From Achatina immaculata (lineage: Eukaryota > Mollusca > Gastropoda > Stylommatophora > Achatinidae), in assembly GCA_009760885.1 (NCBI GenBank), contig CM019713.1, positions 28,948,927 to 29,012,926 of the forward strand: a stretch of 64,000 nt of DNA, in the 5' to 3' direction. The position numbers and the translations under genes were made by a program. Below, one piece after another: positions 40,501-52,500 of the stretch. The notes beneath the pieces are model-generated. The model did no database searches and was not told where the DNA came from. It was given only the letters and a program-made list of their open reading frames with translations. How positions within the stretch are numbered: the stretch's first letter is position 1; each line of letters begins with the position of its first letter.

Positions 40501-43500
40501 ACGGACTGACATAATTAGTTTTTCCATTCCTTTTTGTGTTGTGGACAGTAATACTGTGTCATCCGCATATCTAATCTCTGGTATTTCATAACCTCCAATT
40601 GTTATGGCATCATAATATTCTTTGTCTACATCTTCTCTAACATTCCTCATTATATTTTCAGTATACAAGTTAAATAAGTAAAGTGACAATATGCACCCCT
40701 TGTTTTATGTCAAACCAAGTTGTTGTTTCACCATTTATTCATCATTTAGATAAAGAGCAGAATAATGTAAATCAAAATGTTGCAGAAAATGAAGAACATT
40801 CTGTTTAATAAATCATTATCATTAGGAGTGAGGAAAAGAGTACTCCAGTGTTATATCGAGCCAATTTTATTTTACGGATGCAAGGCATGGTCAGTCACTA
40901 ATGAAGTACAACACCAACTGGAAGCCGCTGAAATGTGGTTCCTTAGAAGAAAGCTGCTAATGCCATGGACAGCAAAGAAATCAAATGAGGAGGTTCTGAG
41001 AGAGGCTGGAGAGACAAGACAAATAATAACAAATGTCAGAAGAAGACAATCCAGATCTTAGGACATGTTCTATGGTGATGCAAGCTAGAAAACACTGTAA
41101 CAGCAGGAAAGATATAAGACAAAAGAGATAGAGGTAGACAGAGAGAGAAAATGCTGGACAGATTAACTAGATGGCATGGACAAATAATGCCAGCACAGCT
41201 TATAATCAGCACTCGGAGCAGGGAATTGTGGAAGAGCATGATTGTCAGTCGGCAGGGCAACAGATAGATAGATAGATCTAATCATAAAGGATTGTAAATT
41301 GCATCATTTTTATTATCTGAAGATAAAACCCATTGAGTTTGTTTCAGTATTTATTACAGATACATAGAGTGGATACATATGGATACATATGAATACATAG
41401 AATAGATACCGTGAATGATATAGTGAATGATTCCAGAATGAAAAAATGCGTGAAACAAGGATATATATTATCTCCCTTGCTTTTTGGAATTGCCATAGAC
41501 TTCATAATTAAAAATATACTACACAGGTAAAATGGGAATTAATTGGGTACATGAGACCCAACTGGAAGATCTTGATTTTGCAGATGACATAACTCTTATC
41601 AGTGACAATGTGAAATCAAAGCAAGAAAAAACAGATACCTTGTCTTCAATTGCTAGTAAAATAGATCTTGAAATTAACAAGGATAAAACAAAAATAACGA
41701 AACTCCTCATTAACCATGAAGGACAAATATATGTAGAAGGAACAGCTGTTGAAGAATTAAACCATTTTGCATATCTCTGCAGCTACATAGACCAGGATGA
41801 TGACACCAAAAGGGAAGTTAGAATTCAAATTGCAAAAGCAGCAGTGACTTTCAAAAATCTTGAGCACATATGGCATTCAAAAGTTATAAGCACAAAAACC
41901 AAGTTAAGATTATTCAGGTCAAATGTAATATCCACCCTCATTTGTGCATGTGAAAGCTGGAAAACAACTAAAGAAATAGACAAGAAATTAGACTCTTTCG
42001 AAAACAAATGCCTAAGGAAAATACTTGGTATAAAGTGGAATGAATTCAAGAACAACACAGAGATAAGACAGATGAGCAAACAACAACCTGTCTCATGGGT
42101 GATCAAAAAAAGAAGACGGACATATGTTGGTCATGTGATGAGAAGAGACAATTAGAGGATCCCCAAACAAACTATCAAGTGGAACACAAGAAGCCAAAGA
42201 AAAAGAGGTGGACCATGTGAAACTCTAAAGAGGAAATTGTTAAGAGAGGCCAGTTCAGTGGGCATAACATCCCTTGATGAAATTGAAAAGCTCGCTGAAG
42301 ATAGGAAATCTTGGTGAACTACCATGCGGGCCCTATGTGTCGTTTAGCGGCACAGGAAGGATGTAAGAAGAGTCTTATTATTACAATAAAACCAAATTAC
42401 AAACAACAAGTGGCAAAAAACTTCATTAAAAACAACAAAGGAGAAAGTTATGCAGGACTTTCATCACCTATCAAATAAATTTTAAGAAGAAATTTTCTTA
42501 CTAGTCAGTATTTGATATTGGTATATTCCAGGGATTTCCTGTAGCTGATTCTCATTGCTGACCACTGTTCTATATTCATCTGCTGGTTGTGAACTAATCC
42601 TGTCCACTTCTGTGGTGTCTCCTATATTGAGACCAATGGTGTAAATTTCTGTTTCTTGATCTTTCAGACGACTGGCTGCGGCATAACTTTCTTCACTGTT
42701 CAAACTTCTTTCATTGCCTGTGGAATAGGAATGAAACCAGCATTAATTTTGTCCTCTCAAATTTAATTTCACACAGTCATAATCCTCATCTGATATAATA
42801 CTGAACAGCACCATTTCATAATTTATAATTTTCATAATTTCATTTGCAATCTTATATCTGAATTTTCTAAATCTGCAGTTCTACGCTATTTTAAAAAAAT
42901 TAAATCCACCCCTCTTCTCCAACACAATTTTTGCACAACATTCTCTGTAGATTTTATTACTGCAAAAAAGGAAATCACCCCATTGGTTTCAAAATACTTT
43001 GTAAATATATTCACAAACAGTAATAATTGTCATTCATAAAATTTCAGCTCAAATAAATGAATCATTTTCTGCCGAAGATCTTGAACATCATCAACAGCAA
43101 CAACCTGTTCTTGCTATGCTTATCTTTTTTCTTTTTTTTTTTAAGTTGAATCACACAGTCAGCACTATTCCAAGAGGATCAACAGATGAATGTAGACGTT
43201 TGAAAATAGATTCGTACTTTCTGCAGTAAGGCAGTAATGGTAATGATTTTTTTTTTTCTGTCCACTCTGAACTTTCTGGTTACTATTCATGTACATGTTT
43301 TTGCTTTTCACAGAACAAATATTTTAGTTATAAACTGCACAAAACATGGAGTGAATTGAGTCTGGCATCTCAGGTAAAGCTGGAATGGTTTATTACTAAT
43401 CTCAGGTAGAGCTGGAATGGTTTATTACTAATCTCAGTTAAAGCTGGAATGGTTTATTACTAATCTCAGGTAAAGCTGAAATGGTTTATTACTAATCTCA

Positions 43501-46500
43501 GGTAAAGCTGGAATGGTTTATTACTAATCTCAGGTAAAGCTGGAATGGTTTATTACTAATCTCAGGTAAAGCTGGAATTGTTTATTACTAATCTCAGGTA
43601 AAGATGGAATGGTTTATTACTAATCTCAGGTAAAGCTGGAATTGTTTATTACTAATTTCAGGTAAAGATGGAATAGTTTATTACTAATCTCAGGTAAAGC
43701 TGGAATTGTTTATTACTAATCTCAGTTAAAGCTGGAATGGTTTATTACTAATCTCAGGTAAAGCTGGAATGGTTTATTATTAATCACAGGTAAAGCTGGA
43801 ATGGTTTATTACTAATCTCAGGTAAAGCTGCAGTGGATGTAAATTAACAGCTAACTTTACATTCTGGTTAACACTCTTGAAAAAAAAAAGCTGTCCTATT
43901 ATGTCATGGGAACACTTAAGGATCACATGCTAGAACCCATATTTTTCTGACCTGTTGGCATATGATAGGTTTAGTATGGTTACTACTGGCCATCCATCCC
44001 TCCTCAACTCCCAAAACAGACCCCTACCTATTTTTACAGCTGGGTCACTGGAACATCTCAGGTCTTACTTAAATCTCCAATATCAAGAGTGTGAGAGATG
44101 AGCACACTAACCAATGCACATTTCAGACACTGTAGCCCTATAAAGTCAAGTCAGTTTTTAGGAAGCCATAAATCATGGATTTTATCTTTTTTTAGCCATT
44201 GATTGAATTATGAATGATATTAATTCTAAAATTAATATATTTCTGTAATCTGAACTTCTATCCACCAAACTGTTAAGGAGATAATACCACCGAAAAAAAG
44301 AAGCCCTTAAAATTAAATGGATGCCAGACGACATCTTAGGACTGATGGACAAGAGGAGGAAGAGTAAAAATAACCAAGAAAAATATAGCAAGATAAATAA
44401 AGAAATAAGACGCAAGTGCAGAGAAGCAAAGGAAGTGTGGTTAAATGAACAGTGCAGACAAATAGAGGACCCTCATAATAAAGACAGCAAAAACATGCAC
44501 AAACAAATTAGTGAATTCACAGGCAGGAAAACAAAATATACCACAGGATGCCTGAAATCAAAAGAAGGTAAAATGTTAGTGGGAAAAGAAGACATTGTGG
44601 ACAGGTGGACAGAGTACATCAGTGAGCTATATGGAGGAGAAAGACCAGAATTTAACACCAGATAATGAAAACTGTGATGGACCACCAATACTTGAAGATG
44701 AAATCATAGATGCCATCAAACACATGAGAAAAGGAAAAGCAACTGGGCCTGATAATATAACAAAGAAGAAATAGAGGCACTAGAGGAGACAGGAATAAAA
44801 ATAATAACCAAGTTACTGAATGACATTTACAACAGTGGTTACATGCCCAGTGACTTGCTTAAATCCACATTTATAGCACTACCAAAGAAACCAGGTGTAA
44901 AGGAATGTGATTACATAATGAAGCTACTTCTGAGAATAATTATGAGAAGAACAAAGAAAAAGATAAAAATGGAAATAGCAGATGAACAATTTGGATTTGT
45001 TGAAGGAAAGGGAACACACAATGCCATTTATGCTTTACAAATGCTAATAGAAAGAGCTTTAGAACTACAGAAATATCTCTACTTATGCTTCATTGATTAC
45101 ACCAAGGCATTCGACAAGGTGAAACATAATGAAATTATTAAAATGCTTGAAGACATCAATATAGACGGCAAAGACCTGAGAATTGTAAAACATCTGTACT
45201 GGCAGCAAGAAGCAGCAATTCGAGTTGAAAATAGAATTGAAAAATATCAACCTAAAAAAAAAGGGGTGCAACAAGGATGTGTACTATCTCTAGAACTTTT
45301 TTCTCTGTACAACAAGAATATTCTAAGAATGATCATCACAGAACCAGGCATAAAAATTGGAGGATACAATATTAACAACCTTCGGTATGCTGATGACACA
45401 GTACTGATAGCTGAGAACCAACAAGACCTGCAAAATCTCTTGGATAAAGTCGCCAAAGAAAGTGAACAGAAAGGTCTTACTTTGAACATCAAAAAGACAG
45501 AGACTTTGGTTATATCTAAGAAACAGAATCCGCCAGCATGCAGTATAAAATTAAATGGAACTATTCTAAAGCAGGTGCAGAAATTCAAATACCTTGGAGC
45601 AGTAATAACTTCAGATGGGAAATGCAGAACAGAAATTAGGAACAGAATAGGCCAAGTAAAGACTGCATTTCAGATAATGAGAAACATATTATCCAACACA
45701 TCTTTATCAATGAATGTTAGAAAACGAGTAATAAAATGCTATCTATCTTGTTATATGGAAGTGAATCATGGACAATAGGCAGGTCTGCACAAAAATCACT
45801 GGAAGCAGCATAACTGTGGTTTATTAGAAGAATGTTATGAATCCCCTGGACAGCAAAAATAACTAATGAAGAATGTATGAGAAGAGCTGGAGAGACAAAA
45901 AAATCTTGTTCAAAAAATAAGAGAGAAAATGTACTTTCATAGGTCATGCAATGAGAAGAGGGGGCATTGAAAATAATACTGAAAATATTATAACAACAGG
46001 AAAAATAGAAGGAAGAAGACCAAGAGAAATAACACTGGACAGTCTGACAGGATGGTGTGAGAGGAGATCACTAAATGTGCTGATGGCCTGCATGAAGGAT
46101 CATATACTCTGGAGAAGCATAATAGCCAATGCCAGTCAGCATGGCACCTGATGATGATGATGACGATGATGATGATGATGATGATGAAGTTACCAATCAA
46201 AAGCTGCTATTTTTTTAAGCAGATTATTTTCATGTGACTGTGTCACCAAGTGCCTCATATTTTCACCAAAAGGAGCCATTATGATAGATACTTTCATATA
46301 AAAAGGACATATATATTCAACTCTTAACCCCTTGAAAATAAAATCTGTTCGATCGTTCATTTGTTTTCTCTTTTGTAAGATATTATGATGAGTGGATTAA
46401 GGTGATTTTAATACATGATAAAACAAATTATCTGCAATACAGATTTTATCTGATAATAAATCTTAGTGCAGATGATACCTGTGATTAGAATGACATAGTT

Positions 46501-49500
46501 ATTTGCTTCAGGTCTGTCACCGTTTCTGCTGGTAAACATGTTAGTCCTCACGTGAGTAAGGGCCCCTGCAACATCAGGATTACCAGGAATATTCCGATTT
46601 CTTAGGACATCTGCTGCACTTAAGATTTCATCCTGGGTGTTGTATCTTCAGAGAAGAAGTTTTTTCTTTAAGATTGAGAAAGAAGCTTTTCAAAACTATT
46701 AAAAAATAGAAACTGTTCCTGAAGAAGTTTGTGGAAGTCTGCTTCAACAATAGTTTTCAATTTTGATTAGCAGATTCATTTTGAATCAGTACAAGAATAC
46801 AAACACAAGTTTAGTTTTTTTTTTTTTTTTAAGAATATGTGAATATCACCTGAATTTTTTGGTTTATTTGAATTAAATTTGTAAGTGAATTAATTCAAAT
46901 TTGATACCCTTCTCTTTGTAAATGTTCTATACATAAAAAATTACATCATAATGCACTGTCATTACATTCTGTGCATATATGTTTTGTTATAAATGCATTC
47001 ATGTACGAAAGTATGATCAAACAAACTGAATATACAAATTTGATTCATAAGCTATAAAATGTTATGTTAATTAAGCCAGCAGCATGGAAATAATAAAAGT
47101 ATAGAATGAGGTAAATAAAAAAAGAGAACATTGCAGATGAAGGTCAATGAGACAAAAGGAAAAGATGTCACAGAAAAATGGCTTTCAACAATGTTGATCT
47201 TCACTTTCATAACAGACTTTGTTATAGTTATTTTGCCACAGCTGTATGTTTCATGTACTTGTATAATTTATTAGAAATCATGTTTGGTCAGTGATGTTTA
47301 GTCTTGAGAACTTCACAACTCTCTCAAAAGGTTTTATCTATTTGATTTAACTGGTGATTGTTGATGATTCAGTAGAAATAGAAACAAGATGTAAATATGC
47401 TTGCATATGGCAGTTTATCTCATGTTAGTGACTGCAAAAATGTTTGAACTATTTGGCAAAAGAACTAAAAAAATTCATAAACTGTTCCAAGTGAAAAGAA
47501 TTTAAGGAAAGACAGCTTTCAAAGTAAAACACTGTGAGGTGAATTACACATGACAATAATGTATAAACTAGGAAAAAAGTAGGAACAGCTTTATTACTTA
47601 ACGACTACAAAGTCGTGACATTTCGGTGTGAGATGATACCTCAGTTACTATCCACCTATCACACATCACAAGTCTCTATTTAAACATTCTCTACATTCCA
47701 CCATGTGCATTTCTGTACATTTCTGAATGAGCACATTTTGAATGTAGCACATTTTGAATGGGCACATTTCTGAACTAGTGTCAGAAAAGCTAAATATTCT
47801 TTCAAGTTATAGCTAAGTGCTCTATTCATTTTATTTATTTTTTTTAACATAGGATTCATGTGAATCTATACTTTACCGCCTCTCTCAAATTCTTCGTCCT
47901 GTGTGTGTTTGTATGAATAAGGCTCACGCCGAAACATCACAACTTTGTAGTCGTTATGTAATAAAGCTGTTCCTACTTCTTTCCTAGTTTTTACATTTTG
48001 GTATCACAGCTTTGCTGTAGTGCTTCGTGTATATACTTATACACTAATTATTGTGTGATACAGGTGATAATAAAACTTACGTGATATTTCACATATAGAA
48101 CAATTATAATTTGCTTATTTCATTGGCTGAAAGCATTTTGTTCCAAGTATTAACCTGTGCTAAATTTGAACCTCCATTACTAGGACAATATTTATAGTTT
48201 TCTCCGGGTGTTAGTGAAAGCCTTAAGCTTCTCTGTCATTTCTACAATCTGCCCTTGACTGGTTATGTAGAGCTGACATCACTGGACAATTTTAAGTAAA
48301 TGTTTTTCATGGGCATTTCATAGCATCTTATGATTTATATCATAAATAAAAAAGGTAAGAGTGGTATAGGAGATAACAGAGAAGTTCAGCATTGTAGTTC
48401 TTTTTTATGTTCTAGGAAGTAAGAACATCAAGACAGCCTGCTACACTGTTTAGTAACTGTCATTATTTTCTTTACTATTCAGAAAAACAAGAAGATTAAT
48501 CTCACAGGATTCAGCACAAGAACAAGATCCCACACAAAGTACCTGTTGAGATGGATATCAGCTCTAGGACTGGAGTCAAAGGTCTGGACACCAATTCTCC
48601 ACTGGCCAGAATCTACATCAGATTGTGAAACGAAGTTCCTAAAAAAAGACTTCATCCATCCAAAGATGCGATTGTCAACTGATGCATCCAGCAAAAATAT
48701 CAAGTCTGCCTCTCTCCCACTGATTTCTGAGTGATGATCAAACAAAACAAGATTTATGAGTGGAACAGAATATTATATTATCAGATTCTAAAGAACAGTA
48801 TCTAGACAAGACAGCAATGAAAATAGGGGTATTGTAATTTAAGCAATCTTTCCCTTTTCTATTCATTTCCCCTAATTTCAAAGTCTCATGCCTGTTATAA
48901 TGATTCTAAATGATATTAGCCTATACATCTAAGGGAGTCATGCACTAGAAGACTTCTATAGGGGAGTTATGTATATAGTTACCATGTACTATGATCTCTG
49001 TTCAATTCAAAAATGTCCTATGCTTCTTCATCTCAAAAGAGTGTTAAAAATGTTGCTTCAGCAGAACATTCCAAATGGCATTCTCTCTTTAACGGCGACC
49101 TTTTGTGGACTGATACTCTCATTTCAAAAGATGACACTCTAAAAATGACAACTTTCATGTTTGGTCAGTGACGTTTAGTCTTGAGAATTTAACAACTCTC
49201 TCAAAAGGTTTTATCTATTTGATTTAACTGTTGATTGTTGATGATTCAGTAGAAATAGAAACAAGATGTAAATATGCTTGCATATGGCAGTTTATCTTAT
49301 GTTAGTGACTGCAAAAATGTTTGAACTATCTGGCAAAAGAACTAAAAAAATTCATTTGAATGGAGGAAGTCATTGCACTTTTCTGATGATCTAGGAAGTC
49401 CTATGGTTGTTATGCTCCCTACAGTAGTCTTCTGTTGTCCAAGTTGCTCATCTTTCCCAAAACGCAGGTAAGTCAAACTTCTTTGTCTGGAATATTCATA

Positions 49501-52500
49501 CACTATTCAGACATTCTGTGGGATGTGTACACATAGTAGCCTAGAAAATTACCTGGTATTCTGACTGTAGGAGCAGGAGTTTGTGTTGTTTGCTGAATAG
49601 TTGGTTGTTGTGTAACTCTAGGAGCAGGAGTTTGTGTTGTTTGCTGAATAGTTGGTTGCTGTGTAGCTCTTTCTCCTGAGAAATTAGGAAAGAATTGTAC
49701 ATTGTTAAAATATATATGTATTATATTTCATAAATGTGCTGCAATGGTGAAGTGGTTAGTGCACTTCCCTGCTGACAAAAAAGTTCCCAGTTCAATTTCC
49801 TACTTGAACAAAATATTTACAGATTGATCAGAACCAGAGTCAAAGCCAGGCTTAAAATATAGTAACTAAGGCAGTGAGGACAGAAGCTGGAATCTTACAT
49901 CCTTCCCATGCTGTTAAATGTCACAGAGGGCTTGCATAGTTTTTTGCAAAGGTTTCCTGTTTTCAGTGAATTTTTCAACTTCATCAAGGGATGTTATGTT
50001 CACTAAACTGGCTTCTCTTAACAATATCCTCTTTAGAGTTTCATGCAGCCAACCTCTTTTTCTTTGGCCTGTTGTGCTCCACTTGATAGCTTATTTTGGT
50101 ATTCTCTGATTGTTTCTTCTCATCACTCATTCATTCATTCATTTGCATGTCCCATGTGGAACTTTGCCTCCCTAACAGCACTCCTGTAGGCCTCTCAGTT
50201 GTGAGCAAGATGGCCTGCTGCTGATGCACCCATTTGCAGATCATCAATGATGTCTTGCAGCCATCTTCGCCTTGGTCTTCCTCTCTTTCTTCTTCTCATC
50301 ACATGGCTTACACATGTCCATCTTCTTTTTCTGATCACCCATGAGACAGGTTGTTGTTTGCTCATCTGTCTTATCTCTGTGTTGTTCTTAAATTCATTCC
50401 ACTTTATACCAAGTATTTTCCTGAAGCATTTGTTTTCAAAAGAGTCTAATTTCTTGTCTGTTTCTTTAGTTGATTTCCACCTTTGACATACATAAATGAG
50501 GGTGGATATCATATTTGAAATGAATAATCTTAACTTTGTTATGCATTTGGGGCTGACGAATTTTCGATCATTGTCAACAGCATGCAGAGTTGGTGTCCTT
50601 GATGCTTGGTTGCAACTGTTGCGAGATTCCATAATGGCAGGGTTTTTCCCCATCCAGAGTCACCTCTAGATGGGTCTCAGGATGAGGTTGTTGGCCTCAT
50701 GCCCAACTCCCATTTTACAACGTGTGACGATGCAGAAGACTCATACGCAAGTATGCCGACACGAGCATTAAAAAGCTCCTGCCATCTTTTGCGTCACCTG
50801 GAAGTGAGCATCCATACCTCAAACTCAGTAGCGGCCTGGTAATATGAAGGCATTAACACTTCAAAACCATGTGCTGTGCAAATGCCATGAGAAACAGATG
50901 AAATGTAATAAATTCATAATAAATAATAATTCCTTATTGGTTTGTAAAATAAAACAGAAATTAAGACACTGTTAAGTGAATTCTTTGTATTAATTTTCCA
51001 CTTGTTCATAATAAACAGAGTTTTGTTATTTGAAAAAAAAAATAACAGTACTTTCTAAAGAGTAAACTTATAATTTTAATGAGACATTAAAGAATTAATG
51101 ATTACAGTGAATGTGGGAATGGCTTAACTAATAGCAGACTGCTTTCTTACACTTAAACAGTAGATATTGTTCCCATAACTGTTGCACCTCAATCAAACCA
51201 GCTAGAAGAACAGGCACCTGACACAGTTTGTCGGGTGGGGAGGGGACTATGAAACTAGATGTTTGCTTGCAAGGTGAAGCACACCAGATTACACCGGACA
51301 CAAGGCTGTCAGTAATGAATGTAAACACATATTCATATGAACACTAACTCCATATGTACAATATTACACCTGAATGAAAGTGAGGGAGTCCAAAAAAATA
51401 AATAGAAAAGAATGTATGCTACTGTCATAAATAGAAGGAGAATAAAGATCAGGGGTCCTGAAAGTTGGCAGACACAAAATAACAGAAAAAAAAGATTAAA
51501 AGTAAAAAACCTTTATCAAAAGTAACAAGAGTTTAACCCTCAGCTTCCAGCAGAGTTTGACCATCAAAAACACTTACTATTAAGTATCTGGTATCGGTAT
51601 ATCCCAGGGATTTCCTGTAGCTGAGCCTCATTGCTGGCCACCAGTCTGTAATCTTCTGCTGGTTGTGAACTAATCCTGTCAAGTAATGTGCTGTCTCTTA
51701 TATTGAGACCAATAGTATAGATGCTTGTGCCCTGATCTTTCAAGCGAGTGGCTGCAGCATTAGTTTGTTCATTGTTCAAGCTTCTCGCATTGCCTGTGGT
51801 ATATGAATGAAATCAGTATTCATTTTTTAGTTTTCTTAAATTTAATAGCACACAATCATTCTTCATAGTTTAACACTGAAGAATAAACATTTCTAACTTT
51901 ATACCACATTATACACAACAACTGCAAATAGCAGTGAATGGACAGCTAGCCAATGATCCATATGTAAGATCCCTGTATGAGAACTTGCCAAAACAACCTC
52001 AGAGATTACGTCCACAGTTTAAGATGTGGAGAGCAGTGCACAATGGAAGATCCCTGTATGAGAACTTGCCAAAATAACCTCAGAGATTAAGTCCACAGTT
52101 TAAGATGTGGAGAGCAGTGCACAGTGGAAGATCCCTGTATGAGAACTTGCCAAAACAACCTCAGAGATTAAGTCCACAGTTTAAGATGTGGAGAGCAGTG
52201 CACAATGGAAGATCCTTGTGTGAGAACTTGCCAAAACAACCTCAGAGATTACGTCCACAGTTTAAGATATGGAGAGCAGTGCACAATCTTCACTCTATGC
52301 AGAGAACATACCACATTCAAGTGAACACTTACAAGGCATGACTGCAGAGCACACACCATGCAGCATGCACTGCAACAGACAAGAACAAGAAACTGAAACA
52401 CCACCTACTCAGCCGCAAGCACTGAAGAAGGACCTTTGAGAACACCCACTAACATTAAACTCTTCCATATTAGACATAAAGTACAGAGATACAGAACAAG

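Larger units (their letters stand above)
44270..46190 (+). mobile_element. LINE-B, 5'-truncated
   Basis: Frames are 44321-44665 (NNQEKYSKINKEIRRKCREA, MHKQISEFTGRKTKYTTGCL) and 44843-45778 (RTKKKIKMEIADEQFGFVEG, YLCFIDYTKAFDKVKHNEII, GVQQGCVLSLELFSLYNKNI, LRYADDTVLIAENQQDLQNL). The 3' part 45780-46150 is frameshifted. It ends with (GAT)n at 46149-46187. It is the best comparison copy for the interrupted LINE-B at 23-28 kb. Confidence 0.92.

Noticed and set aside
43369..43834. CRISPR-like regular array
   Set aside because: Units are contiguous with no unique spacers and the DNA is metazoan; it is a minisatellite.
49737..49815. Possible functional tRNA gene
   Set aside because: A- and B-box-like motifs are present but no cloverleaf with anticodon arm can be drawn; it fits a SINE head better.
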